The notes under the pieces: generated by a model
Databases searched by the model: none
What the model was told of the DNA's origin: nothing
What the model saw: only the letters and a program-made list of their open reading frames with translations
Made by a program: the position numbers and the translations under genes
Shown: positions 8,096-16,701 of the stretch, piece after piece
Layout: the number at the start of each line of letters is the position of its first letter
How positions within the stretch are numbered: position 1 is the stretch's first letter
Source of the DNA: CAZVAR01 sp964625225
GTDB lineage: Bacteria; Pseudomonadota; Alphaproteobacteria; JAJUGE01
Assembly: GCA_964625225.1 (NCBI GenBank)
Contig: CAZVAR010000028.1
Coordinates: 1-28,607 of the forward strand
Length of the DNA stretch: 28,607 nt
Direction: 5' to 3'

Positions 8096-9384
8096 CAACG
8101 GTCCTTCGCATTGGCATTGCCGGCCTCGGTACGGTCGGCGCGGGTACGCTGCGGCTCCTGCGAACGCAGGCGGCCCTGCTGGAGCGGCGGTGCGGCCGCT
8201 CGCCGGTCGTCACCGACGTTTCCGCACGCAGCCGCGAGCGCAACCGCGGCATCGATCTGTCGACGGTGCGATGGCACGCCGACGCGGTGGCGATGGCCGC
8301 GACCGCCGAGATTGACGTGGTGGTGGAGCTGATCGGCGGTGCCGACGGGGTGGCCCGGGAGGTCGTAGAAGCGGCGATCGCGGCCGGTCGCCATGTCGTG
8401 ACCGCCAATAAGGCGTTGCTGGCCCGACACGGCGCCAGGCTCGCCCGGATGGCGGAGGAGCGGGGTGTCGTGCTCGCCTACGAGGCGGCGGTCGCCGGCG
8501 GCATCCCGATCATCAAGGCGCTGCGCGAGGGGCTGGCGGCGAATGCACTGTCCCGCGTCTACGGCATCCTGAACGGCACGTGCAACTACATCCTGACCAC
8601 GATGCGGGAAACCGGGCGGGACTTCGCTGACGTCCTCGCCGAAGCGCAGGCACTGGGATATGCCGAGGCCGATCCGTCCTTCGACATCGACGGCGTTGAC
8701 GCCGCGCACAAGCTCGCAATTCTGACCAGTGTCGCCTTCGGCACCGAGGTCAACCTCGACGCGGTGCATGTCGAGGGCATCCGCCATGTCACCGCCCTCG
8801 ACATCGACTATGCGCGCGAACTCGGTTACCGGATCAAGCTGCTCGGTATCGCCCGGCGCACGCATCACGGCATCGAACAGCGTGTCCATCCCTGCATGGT
8901 CGAGCTCGGCACGCCGATCGCCCATGTGGACGGCGTCTCCAACGCGGTCGTGGCCGAGGGCGACTTTGTCGGTTCGGTGATGTTGGAGGGGCCCGGCGCG
9001 GGTGCCGGACCGACCGCATCGGCGGTGGTGGCGGACATTCTGGATATCGCCTGCGAGCGGCGCACCCCGGCATTCGGCGTTCCGGCCGACGGCCTGGAGC
9101 CGCTCGCGGTGTCGCCAATGGCGCGCCATGTCGGGCCCTATTATCTTCGTCTCATGGTGATCGACCGCCCCGGTGTATTCGGGGCGATCGCCACCGTGCT
9201 GGGCGAGGAACGGGTTTCGATCGAATCCGTGCTGCAGCGGGGTCGCAACCCCGAGGAGGTGGTACCGGTGGTGCTGGTGACGCACGAGACCGAGGAGGCC
9301 GCGATGATGCGCACGGTCGAACGGCTTGCCGCGCTTGAGGCCGTGGTGGAGCCGCCGCGGGTGATCCGCATCGAAGCCTTATAA
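8092..9384 (+). CDS. hom: Homoserine dehydrogenase with ACT domain
   Basis: This enzyme reduces aspartate semialdehyde to homoserine, leading to threonine and methionine. It is 430 residues, the usual monofunctional length. The nucleotide-binding loop is GLGTVG (residues 11-16), followed by VTANKALLARHG (about 103-114), YEAAVAGGIPIIK (about 130-142) and GILNGTCNYIL (about 158-168). The catalytic lysine is K207 in DGVDAAHKLAI. The C-terminal 80 residues are an ACT domain (YYLRLMVIDRPGVFG), which usually gives feedback control by threonine. It begins with GTG in a four-base overlap with alaC. The next gene, glpX, starts 13 bases after its stop. Confidence 0.96.
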   Translation: MTTVLRIGIAGLGTVGAGTLRLLRTQAALLERRCGRSPVVTDVSARSRERNRGIDLSTVRWHADAVAMAATAEIDVVVELIGGADGVAREVVEAAIAAGRHVVTANKALLARHGARLARMAEERGVVLAYEAAVAGGIPIIKALREGLAANALSRVYGILNGTCNYILTTMRETGRDFADVLAEAQALGYAEADPSFDIDGVDAAHKLAILTSVAFGTEVNLDAVHVEGIRHVTALDIDYARELGYRIKLLGIARRTHHGIEQRVHPCMVELGTPIAHVDGVSNAVVAEGDFVGSVMLEGPGAGAGPTASAVVADILDIACERRTPAFGVPADGLEPLAVSPMARHVGPYYLRLMVIDRPGVFGAIATVLGEERVSIESVLQRGRNPEEVVPVVLVTHETEEAAMMRTVERLAALEAVVEPPRVIRIEAL

Positions 9385-9397
9385 GGGGAGTTCCGCC

Positions 9398-10393
9398 ATG
9401 GAAGACAATTTCAGGGGCACGATGGACCGCAACCTCGCACTTGAGGCCGTGCGCGTCACGGAGGCGGCCGCGTTGGCCGCCTCGCGGTTGGTCGGACGCG
9501 GCGACGAGAAGGCTGCCGACCAGGCGGCCGTCGATGCGATGCGGCGGGCGCTCAACGGTCTCGATATCGACGGCACTGTGGTGATCGGCGAGGGCGAGCG
9601 CGACGAGGCGCCGATGCTCTACATTGGCGAGCGGGTCGGCACGGGCCGCGGACCGAAGATCGACATCGCGCTCGATCCGCTGGAGGGAACCACCATCACC
9701 GCCAAGGGCGGAGCGAATGCCCTTGCGGTGGTCGCCATGGCGGAGGCCGGCGGATTCCTCAATGCGCCGGACGTGTACATGGACAAGCTGGCGGTCGGGC
9801 CGGGCTTGCCCGACGGCATCGTCGATCTCGACGAGCCACCGGGCAAGAATCTCCGCGAGGTCGCCCGTGCCAAGAAGGCCGAGGTCAGTGACCTGCTGGT
9901 CTGTATTCTCGATCGGCCGCGCCATGCCGAATTGATCGCCGCCGTCCGCGAAGCGGGTGCCCGCATCATGCTGATCTCCGATGGTGACGTCAGCGGCGTC
10001 ATCGCGACTGCCATGCCGGAGAGCGGGGTCGATATGTATTTGGGTTCCGGCGGTGCTCCGGAGGGTGTGCTGGCCGCCGCCGCGCTGCGCTGCATCGGGG
10101 GCCAGATCCAGGGCCGGCTGCTGTTCCGCAATGATGACGAGCGCAACCGGGCGCGCCGACTCGGCATCACCGATCTGAACCGGAAGTACTCGACCGAGGA
10201 GCTGGCCCGCGGCGAGGTCATGTTTGCCGCCACGGGAGTCACCAGTGGCACCCTGCTCCAGGGCGTGCGCCGTTTCCCCGGGGGGGCGGTGACCTATTCG
10301 ATGATCATGCGCTCGAAGAGCGGCACGGTCCGGGTCATCGAGGCGACCCACAATTTCCACCGGAAGACCGGGTTCGATCCGGTCGACCGGTGA
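9398..10393 (+). CDS. glpX: Class II fructose-1,6-bisphosphatase
   Basis: GlpX removes the 1-phosphate from fructose-1,6-bisphosphate in gluconeogenesis (some relatives also cut sedoheptulose bisphosphate). The protein is 331 residues, the normal length. Signature stretches are RGDEKAADQAAV (about 34-45), GEGERDEAPML (64-74, metal and phosphate site), DPLEGTT (93-99, metal ligands) and NAPDVYMDKLAVGP (about 117-130). AGGGGAG lies about 6 bases before ATG 9398. It sits in the alaC-hom-glpX-recJ operon, a grouping common in Rhodospirillales. Confidence 0.96.
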   Translation: MEDNFRGTMDRNLALEAVRVTEAAALAASRLVGRGDEKAADQAAVDAMRRALNGLDIDGTVVIGEGERDEAPMLYIGERVGTGRGPKIDIALDPLEGTTITAKGGANALAVVAMAEAGGFLNAPDVYMDKLAVGPGLPDGIVDLDEPPGKNLREVARAKKAEVSDLLVCILDRPRHAELIAAVREAGARIMLISDGDVSGVIATAMPESGVDMYLGSGGAPEGVLAAAALRCIGGQIQGRLLFRNDDERNRARRLGITDLNRKYSTEELARGEVMFAATGVTSGTLLQGVRRFPGGAVTYSMIMRSKSGTVRVIEATHNFHRKTGFDPVDR

Positions 10394-10415
10394 GGCCGGG
10401 CCGCTCGGCGAACCC

Positions 10416-12191
10416 GTGTCGGGCACCGCGGCCTCGTTTCTCGGCGTCGAGCGCTCGCTGACCGGGCGTCGCTGGCGACCGCGTCCTTGCGACGATCGGT
10501 TGGCGCTCGCGTTGGCACAGCGGCTCGGCGCTCCCGACCTGGTCGGGCGCGTTCTTGCCGGTCGCAGGATCGGCATTGACGAGTGCGAGTCTTTCCTGTC
10601 GCCACGGCTGCGCGACTGTCTGCCCGACCCGAACTGCCTGCGTGACATGCAGGCGGCGGCCGAGCGGATCGCGTACGCAGTCCGCGCGGGCGAGGCGATC
10701 GCCGTGTTCGGCGACTATGACGTCGACGGCGCCACGTCCTCGGCACTGCTCCACCGTTTCCTGGCCGCGGTCGGAGCGCCGCCGCGGATTTACATCCCCG
10801 ACCGTATCGTCGAGGGCTACGGTCCCAATACGGCCGCATTGTTGCGACTGCAGGCAGAAGGGGTCGGGTTGGTCGTCACCGTCGATTGCGGGACCGCGGC
10901 CTTCGAGCCGCTGGAGGCTGCCCGGGCCGCCGGCCTCGACGTGGTCGTGATCGACCATCACGTCGCCGAGCCTGCCTTGCCGCCCGCGGTGGCGGTGGTC
11001 AATCCCAACCGCCTCGACGAGACGGGCGGTCTCGGCCATCTCGCCGCGGTCGGCGTCACCTTCCTGCTGTTGGTTGCGGTCAATCGTGAGTTGCGCCGCC
11101 TCGGCTGGTACGGTCCGACGCGGCCGGAGCCGGACCTGATCCAGTGGCTGGATCTGGTCGCGCTGGGTACCGTCTGCGACGTGGTCCCCTTGACCGGGCT
11201 CAATCGGGCGCTGGTGGCGCAAGGGCTCCGGGTCATGGCGCGGCGCGCGAATCCGGGTCTCGCGGCGCTGATTGAGGTGGTCGGGCTGAAGCGGCGCGCC
11301 GACGCCCACGCCCTCGGCTTCATTCTGGGGCCACGGGTCAATGCCGGCGGGCGCTTGGCTGAAGCCGATCTCGGCGCCCGTCTCCTGTCTACCTCGGATG
11401 CGGCGGAGGCGCTGGACCTTGCGCGCCGGCTCGAAGCCTGCAACGCGGAGCGGCGCGCTGTCGAGGCCGCGGTGCTGGAAGCGGCGCTCGCCCAGGCGAC
11501 CGATCAGGACGGGCCGCTCCTCTTCGTGGTGGGTGAGGACTGGCACCCGGGCGTGATCGGCATCGTCGCCAGCCGCCTGACGGAGCGCTTCGCGCGACCC
11601 GCCTGTGTCGTCTCGATCACGGACGGGATCGGCAAGGCGTCCGGTCGCTCGGTGCCGGGGGTTGCACTCGGCCCTGCGGTGATCGCGGCGCGTCAGGCCG
11701 GGCTGCTCCTGGCCGGCGGCGGTCACGCCATGGCGGCCGGGTTCACCGTGGCGGTGGATCGTATGCCGGCGCTGCGCGCCTTCCTGGCCGAACGCCTGGC
11801 GCCGGCTGCGGCGGCGGTGGCGGCTGCGCCGTCGCTCGAGCTCGATGGCGCCTTGACGCCGGCGGCCGCCACGCCTGAGCTTGCTCGCCTGCTCGACCGG
11901 GTCGGCCCGTTCGGTAGCGGAAATTCCGAGCCTCGCTTCGCGGTGCCCGCGGCTCGGCTGATCCGCGCCGACGTCGTCGGCGAGAACCATGTCCGTCTGC
12001 TGCTCTCGGCGAGCACCGGCGGTCGTCTCAAGGCGATCGCGTTCCGCTGCGCCGCCACTCCCCTCGGCCAGGGCCTGCTGCGCCACGGCGGCATGCCCCT
12101 CCATGTCGCCGGCTGCCTCCGTCTCGACAGTTGGAACGGGGCGGAGAGCGTTCAGCTCATCGTCACCGACGCCGCCCCGGTCGCCGCCTGA
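10416..12191 (+). CDS. recJ: Single-stranded-DNA-specific exonuclease RecJ
   Basis: RecJ is a 5'-3' single-strand exonuclease for recombination, mismatch and base-excision repair. At 591 residues it is normal for the family. It shows the DHH-superfamily motifs: FGDYDVDGAT (about residues 97-106), VTVDCGTA (about 151-158), VIDHH (about 177-181) and, in the DHHA1 domain, GGGHAMAAGF (about 433-442). An OB-like C-terminal domain follows. The start is taken as GTG 10416, 22 bases after glpX, so it is most likely the last gene of the operon. It converges on the glycosyltransferase gene with only 30 bases between the stops and no obvious hairpin. Confidence 0.95.
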   Translation: MSGTAASFLGVERSLTGRRWRPRPCDDRLALALAQRLGAPDLVGRVLAGRRIGIDECESFLSPRLRDCLPDPNCLRDMQAAAERIAYAVRAGEAIAVFGDYDVDGATSSALLHRFLAAVGAPPRIYIPDRIVEGYGPNTAALLRLQAEGVGLVVTVDCGTAAFEPLEAARAAGLDVVVIDHHVAEPALPPAVAVVNPNRLDETGGLGHLAAVGVTFLLLVAVNRELRRLGWYGPTRPEPDLIQWLDLVALGTVCDVVPLTGLNRALVAQGLRVMARRANPGLAALIEVVGLKRRADAHALGFILGPRVNAGGRLAEADLGARLLSTSDAAEALDLARRLEACNAERRAVEAAVLEAALAQATDQDGPLLFVVGEDWHPGVIGIVASRLTERFARPACVVSITDGIGKASGRSVPGVALGPAVIAARQAGLLLAGGGHAMAAGFTVAVDRMPALRAFLAERLAPAAAAVAAAPSLELDGALTPAAATPELARLLDRVGPFGSGNSEPRFAVPAARLIRADVVGENHVRLLLSASTGGRLKAIAFRCAATPLGQGLLRHGGMPLHVAGCLRLDSWNGAESVQLIVTDAAPVAA

Positions 12192-12221
12192 CCCCGACGG
12201 GACAGCCGCCGGCCGAGGGCG

Positions 12222-13655
12222 TCACCTTGCCGGGCGTGAGTGCGGTATTCCCACCGCGGACCCGCGCCGTTCGCGTGCCCCCGGCAGACCGGGATCGCCG
12301 CCGGACTCGGCAGGCCGCTCGGCGTGCTGTCGCGCCAGCGAACGGTAGAGCTTGAGATATTCCGCTGCGATTGCGTCCATCGAGAAGGATCGGCTCACCC
12401 GTTCGTGACAGCGGCGGCTGACCTCGGGGTCGGCGGTGCTGAGGGCGAGGCACCACTCGATCCCTTTCGCCAGGCTTTCGCTGTTGCCGTTGCGCGCTAA
12501 GTATCCCGTTTCCTTATGCGAGACGATGTCGGTGATGCCGGTGTCGTCGAAGGCGGCGACGGGAGTCCCGCAGGCCATCGCTTCCGCGGCCGTCTTGCCG
12601 AACGCCTCCTCCGGGGAGGGGATGACGAAGACGTCGGCCGCCGCATAGAGGAGCCGAAGACGTTCATTGTCCTCGATGAACCCGAACTGGCGGAGGTCCG
12701 CGGGCCGGCCCCGAACGAGATCGGTGAACTCGTGATCGCTCCCGCCGAAGCCGGCGAAGAGATAAGGACGGTCTGCCAGCCGCGATAGGGCTTCTCGGAG
12801 AACGGCGCCGCCCTTGTAGCGGGCCGACCAGTTCTGGACGCCGAACAGGATGACGGGCATGTCGGGCGGCAGGCCCAGCACGGTGCGCGCATGATTGCGG
12901 TCGACGGGAAAGAAATCTTCGAGCGGAATCCCGTTCGGGATGTATCGAATGTCGAGGCCGGCCATCACATGGCTGGCGGCCGCCACGTCCCGCAGCCAGC
13001 GGCTGATCGCGACGGGATGAACGTTCCGGGTATAGAGATCCCGCTTACGGCGGGCGCGACGGTGCGACAGGTCGTCGAGGCGTCCGGTCTTCAGCATTGG
13101 ACAATAGCCGCAGCCTTCGCGATAGCGGGTGCAGCCGAGCGAGTAATGGCAGCCGCCCGTCACGGGCCACATGTCGCGCAGGGTCCAGACGATCGGCGTC
13201 CCTGCGCGGGCCAAGGCTTTGAAATAACCGTCGCCGATCGTCCCGCCGCCGATCCAATGCAGATGGACGATATCGAAATCGCGGCCGCACCGCCCGACAT
13301 CCGGATTGGCACCGAGCCGGCCGATGCTGAAATAGTAGCCGGGTCCCCGACGCTTCATATGCCGCAGCAGGATCGCCTCGAGCTTCCGGTACACCCGCAT
13401 CTTCAGCAGCAGCCAGCGCCGCTCCTCGATCGAGCTGACGCTCGAGCGGAATTCGGACGGAGCATCCGGCGGCGGGTAGCCGCCACTGAACTGCGTCACG
13501 AGCTGCGAGCGGATTCCCATCGCCAGCAGGCGCTCGTGGAGCCAGACCGCCGACCTTGCGGCACCGTCGTTCGGACGGCCTCCGGTTATATGGAGCACGC
13601 GGAGCCCCGCGCCGTCCTGACGATCGGCCTTATCTCCCTCCGATCCGAGGGTCAC
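12222..13655 (-). CDS. Family 4 glycosyltransferase (GT-B) with a Cys cluster
   Basis: This 477-residue protein has a two-domain GT-B layout. The donor-binding half carries the GT4 EX7E pattern with E350 and E358 in PSPEEAFGKTAAEAMACGTP. The acceptor half has LHITGGRPNDGAAR (about 20-33), DIVHLHWIGGG (about 128-138), and PIVWTLRDMWPVTGGCHYS followed by C175, C182 and C185. This Cys cluster (with C169) is seen in WcaC-like glycosyltransferases for colanic acid and other surface polysaccharides. Start is GTG 13655, 7 bases after the stop of the upstream gene, with GAGG close by. The last ~35 residues are low complexity. Donor and acceptor sugars are unknown. Confidence 0.85.
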   Translation of the reverse strand: MTLGSEGDKADRQDGAGLRVLHITGGRPNDGAARSAVWLHERLLAMGIRSQLVTQFSGGYPPPDAPSEFRSSVSSIEERRWLLLKMRVYRKLEAILLRHMKRRGPGYYFSIGRLGANPDVGRCGRDFDIVHLHWIGGGTIGDGYFKALARAGTPIVWTLRDMWPVTGGCHYSLGCTRYREGCGYCPMLKTGRLDDLSHRRARRKRDLYTRNVHPVAISRWLRDVAAASHVMAGLDIRYIPNGIPLEDFFPVDRNHARTVLGLPPDMPVILFGVQNWSARYKGGAVLREALSRLADRPYLFAGFGGSDHEFTDLVRGRPADLRQFGFIEDNERLRLLYAAADVFVIPSPEEAFGKTAAEAMACGTPVAAFDDTGITDIVSHKETGYLARNGNSESLAKGIEWCLALSTADPEVSRRCHERVSRSFSMDAIAAEYLKLYRSLARQHAERPAESGGDPGLPGARERRGSAVGIPHSRPAR

Positions 13656-13662
13656 GCGCGCC

Positions 13663-14610
13663 TCAGAAGCGAAGCTGCAGGCTGCGTAGCAGTGCCATCT
13701 TCTTGTTCGATGCCTTGATTACGAGACGGGAAAGCGGCGGTTTGGCATCCTTCGCCGCGGCGGCATTGTAGGAGCGCTGATCCCCGGTGCATATGACGGC
13801 GACCGACCCCCGCGCCGCCACTGCCGCCGCCATCTCGGGGTCGTCCTCGATGATCATCATGCAATCCTTGCTGGCCGCGATACCGGCGGTCCTGGCTGCC
13901 CGGGTTGAGATCGCGTCCGCGTCGCCCGCTCCAAGACGCGAACCGCCGTCGAATGCGAGATGCAGGAAGCGGATGCCGCAGTCCAGGAGCCATCGGACGA
14001 GCTCTCGTTCCTGCTCCGGCGGCCGCGAGGTCACGATCACGCGAATCGTTCGGGTCGGCACCGCGAGCGGGACGCGATCCGACAATGAACCCGGCTGATC
14101 GGGGCCGGCATGCCCGGTCGACGCTGGAAGGAGAATGCCTTCCAGTCTCACGCAGGCACGCTCGAGAAACGGATGGTGCAGCAGGTTCCATTCGAAGACA
14201 CGCGGCAGCGGGCAGACTTCGAGGCATATGTCGACGTGGTCGAGAGCACGTTCGGTGCCGTAAACGGTGAGATACGAAGTCCGGTTCGCGTAGGCCGTTC
14301 CCGCGAGTGCTTTTTGGGCGCGAGCGATGGTGCCACCCGAGTGGAGGCTATCGTCGACGACCAGGATATGACGGGCGGCCGACGGATTCGGATGCCGTTG
14401 GCCGCGTGTCCGGCCGCTCGGGAACAGCTTATCGGCAAGCAGTCCGTCGAGGTCGGTGAGGGCGACGTTCAAATGGAGGGCAAGAAGGTTGGCTGCGAGC
14501 AGGCCGCTCCGGGGAATGCCCACGATCAGGTCGGTATCTCTTGGGATGGCCGCGAGATTCCGCCGTATGCAGGCGTTCAGGTCGTTGAACGAGCGGTAGT
14601 TGAGCATCAT
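13663..14610 (-). CDS. Phosphoribosyltransferase-like protein with HAD-like C-terminal domain
   Basis: The N-terminal half (about residues 1-180) is a type I phosphoribosyltransferase fold. It has GIPRSGLLAANLLAL (about 31-45) and the PRPP-loop signature VVDDSLHSGGT (84-94). The C-terminal half (about 188-315) begins RVIVTSRPPEQERELVRWLL, the pattern of a HAD-like phosphatase domain near its second motif. It is immediately upstream of the family 4 glycosyltransferase (7 bases), as seen in other surface-polysaccharide loci. Function is not established; it could make or recycle a phosphoribosyl or nucleotide intermediate. The start is ATG 14610 or ATG 14607; the only binding site, GAGGG, is about 12 bases upstream. 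Confidence 0.75.
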   Translation of the reverse strand: MMLNYRSFNDLNACIRRNLAAIPRDTDLIVGIPRSGLLAANLLALHLNVALTDLDGLLADKLFPSGRTRGQRHPNPSAARHILVVDDSLHSGGTIARAQKALAGTAYANRTSYLTVYGTERALDHVDICLEVCPLPRVFEWNLLHHPFLERACVRLEGILLPASTGHAGPDQPGSLSDRVPLAVPTRTIRVIVTSRPPEQERELVRWLLDCGIRFLHLAFDGGSRLGAGDADAISTRAARTAGIAASKDCMMIIEDDPEMAAAVAARGSVAVICTGDQRSYNAAAAKDAKPPLSRLVIKASNKKMALLRSLQLRF

Positions 14611-15040
14611 GGCCGCCGATCGCCCTCATTGCCGTCGGGTTCCGGTCGATCTGCCTCTAGGCCCCGCGCAGAAGCGAAACAATCCGGTTCTACGGCTTGG
14701 CCGGCGTAGCCGCTGCCCGCAGGCGTCAAGGCCGTTCACACCGATCGCGACGTTACGGCGCGCCGATGGCGGGCCGTCGCTCGCGAGAATTGCTGACGTT
14801 CGATCACGACGCGCCCGATCTCAACGCGGCCGTGGCTGGCTATTTCCCGGCTGCCCGGCCTCTGAGGACGTCGCGTCCGGCATCGGCAAGTCTCACCTTG
14901 GAGAAGCTCCCGGAGCAGGCATCCGCCCGGGGGCAACGATCTCCCGGTCGTACCGCCGCGGCCCGGGCGCCGCGATCCTCTCCCGAAAACCGAGAAGCCG
15001 GTTGCATTTACCGCGCAGCGCCATTACTTCCTCCACGCAC
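14611..15040. other. Gene-free interval before tRNA-Glu
   Basis: No convincing gene is present. One plus-strand frame is open across much of it into the tRNA, but its product is a string of Arg/Ala/Pro/Ser with no recognisable motif. The last 40 bases hold a possible tRNA promoter: TTGCAT at 15002-15007 and a weak TTACTT at 15024-15029, 16 bases apart. Confidence 0.5.
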
Positions 15041-15116
15041 GTCCCCATCGTCTAGAGGCCTAGGACACCAGCCTTTCACGTTGGTAACACGGGTTCGAAT
15101 CCCGTAGGGGTCGCCA
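15041..15116 (+). tRNA. tRNA-Glu (anticodon TTC)
   Basis: The 76-base sequence folds as a tRNA with encoded CCA at 15114-15116. The D arm begins GTCTAGAGGCCTAGGAC, the anticodon loop is CTTTCAC (anticodon TTC), and the T arm is ACGGG-TTCGAAT-CCCGT. The anticodon stem CCAGC/GTTGG differs from the usual CCGCC/GGCGG but keeps pairing, with one G-T. The acceptor stem, GTCCCCA against AGGGGTC, has two mismatches: T2-T71 and A7-A66. Pair U2-A71 is a known identity element for glutamyl-tRNA synthetase in E. coli, so this copy may be impaired or compensated elsewhere. A possible promoter lies at about 15002-15029. Confidence 0.9.
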
Positions 15117-15124
15117 TTTCCTTG

Positions 15125-15167
15125 GCCGGTCCCGTGGTAGAGCGCGATCTCGCTCTCCGGGACCGGC
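15125..15167. terminator. Long two-part hairpin between tRNA-Glu and the ureohydrolase gene
   Basis: GCCGGTCCCG (15125-15134) pairs perfectly with CGGGACCGGC (15158-15167). Inside, AGAGCG (15139-15144) pairs with CGCTCT (15151-15156). There is no T tract on either side, so a classic intrinsic terminator is not shown. The location, between a plus-strand tRNA and a minus-strand gene whose stop is at 15195, fits a bidirectional terminator or a processing hairpin. Confidence 0.5.
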
Positions 15168-15194
15168 GTCCGGAGCCGCGTGCGGTAATTGGCT

Positions 15195-16247
15195 TCAGCC
15201 CCGGCGGCGGAAGCTCGGCGCGCGCACCATGAGGCAGAGGATCTCGAACAGCATCTGCGCGCCGGCCTGCGCTGTGACGCTGGTGGGGTCGTATTGCGGC
15301 GCCACCTCGACCAGATCGCCGCCGACGATATCGAGCCCGGCCAGGCCGCGCAGGATGGCCACTGCCTCGCGCGGGGTCAGCCCGCCCACTTCGGGCGTGC
15401 CGGTGCCCGGGGCGAAGGCGGGGTCGAGGCTGTCGATGTCGAACGAGAGGTAGACCGGGCCATCGCCGATCACACGGCGCGCGGTCTCGACGATCGCGGG
15501 AATGCCGACGGCATCGATCTCCTCGGCATGCACGACCGTCATGCCCGCGTCGTACGAAAACTCCCACAGGAACTCGGCCGAGCCGCGAATGCCGATCTGG
15601 ATGCAGCGTTCCGGGTCGAGCACGCCGTCGAGCACCGCTTGGCGGAACGGGCCGCCATGGTGGAATTTGGTCCCGTCGAACGGCCCGCCGGTATCGCAGT
15701 GTGCATCGATGTGGACCAGGCCGAGCGGCCGCTCGCGACCCATCGCCCTGAGGATCGGATAGGTGATCGAGTGATCGCCCCCGACCGAGAGAGGGCGGAC
15801 GCCGGCCGCGGTGATGATGGCGTGAAACCGCTCGATGTCCTCGATACAGGATTGGAGGCCGTAGCGGCTGCGGAACGGTACGTCGCCGATGTCGGCGATC
15901 GCGGCCTCCGCCGCCGGCGCCATCCGGAGAGCGTGATTGTAGGGGCCGATCCGCTCCACCATGCGCAGGGCGCGGGGGCCGAGGCGCGCACCGGGCCGGT
16001 TGGTGACGCCGAGATCCATCGGTACCCCGACCAGGGCGATGTCGAGCCCGTCGAGATCCGGCCCACCGCCCACCTCCGGCCGGTACGGCATGTCGAGCAG
16101 CGTCGGCACGCCGGCATAGGGGAGCGCGCGCCGGTCCGGATCGCTGTAGAGCAGGGCCGCCACCTTGGCGAAAGTGGGATCCTGAACCTCGCTCGCCTTC
16201 GCCTCCGCATATCGGCGGCGCAGGGCTGCGAGCCTGTCTGGGTCCAT
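15195..16247 (-). CDS. Agmatinase/arginase family ureohydrolase
   Basis: Ureohydrolases use two Mn ions to release urea from a guanidino group. The 350-residue protein has all metal motifs: GGDHS (156-160, ligand H159), DAHCD (181-185) and SFDIDSLDP (ligands D270 and D272). The DPAFAPGTGTPEVGGLT stretch after the last motif is agmatinase-like, so agmatine to putrescine plus urea is the first guess. Guanidinobutyrase, guanidinopropionase and guanidine hydrolase share these motifs and cannot be excluded. The N-terminus is about 30 residues longer than E. coli SpeB. I chose ATG 16247 because GGAGG lies 5-6 bases upstream; an ATG at 16259 lacks a site. It stands alone. Confidence 0.88.
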   Translation of the reverse strand: MDPDRLAALRRRYAEAKASEVQDPTFAKVAALLYSDPDRRALPYAGVPTLLDMPYRPEVGGGPDLDGLDIALVGVPMDLGVTNRPGARLGPRALRMVERIGPYNHALRMAPAAEAAIADIGDVPFRSRYGLQSCIEDIERFHAIITAAGVRPLSVGGDHSITYPILRAMGRERPLGLVHIDAHCDTGGPFDGTKFHHGGPFRQAVLDGVLDPERCIQIGIRGSAEFLWEFSYDAGMTVVHAEEIDAVGIPAIVETARRVIGDGPVYLSFDIDSLDPAFAPGTGTPEVGGLTPREAVAILRGLAGLDIVGGDLVEVAPQYDPTSVTAQAGAQMLFEILCLMVRAPSFRRRG

Positions 16248-16441
16248 TTCTGCCTCCATTTCCGGTACCCGGCCGCTCGCGACCGATAGCGGCGCGACCC
16301 GACGTCGATCGGCCCGGGGATCGATCGCCTCGGGCCGCGCCGCTGAAACCGTCCGGCATGGTGCACGGCGAGCGCGGCCTGGCCTGCCGTCGCAATTCCG
16401 GTGATCCGGACGTCCCGGATCCCGACGGGGCGGCCGCCGCA

Positions 16442-16473
16442 GCCACCGTTCTTCTATGCCACCGTTCTCCTAT
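16442..16473. repeat. 16-bp tandem repeat, two copies
   Basis: GCCACCGTTCTTCTAT (16442-16457) is followed directly by GCCACCGTTCTCCTAT (16458-16473), differing at one base. Confidence 0.8.
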
Positions 16474-16644
16474 ACAGCCGCGCCCTATCCGCCGCCCAAG
16501 GTCGGTCGCGCCTTCGCCCGATCCCGCACCCCAGCGAACGCATCGACGCACACGGTGTAGAATAGCGGGACGGACGCCGCCCGACAGGGGCGGAATCAAG
16601 CGGCGGGAGGGGCACGACGAAGAATTCGGCCGCCCGATATTCGA

Positions 16645-16701
16645 TCGGCAGCGGAATGTCGTATACGGCGTGGGTGGCCGGCTCGAAGGCGATCGCCGGT
16701 C
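16645..16701. repeat. 57-bp copy of an internal segment of the neighbouring surface-carbohydrate gene
   Basis: Positions 16645-16701 match 17510-17566 at 56 of 57 bases, the first 52 identical, with a single difference at 16697 (C) versus 17562 (T). Both ends diverge abruptly. Read on the minus strand it encodes PAIAFEPATHAVYDIPLP, the same peptide as in the intact gene. The original segment lies right beside the assembly gap at 17618-17717. Confidence 0.85.

Noticed and set aside
10335..12104. A long minus-strand open frame opposite recJ
   Set aside because: Opposite-strand shadow of recJ with Arg/Asp/Gln-rich low-complexity product.
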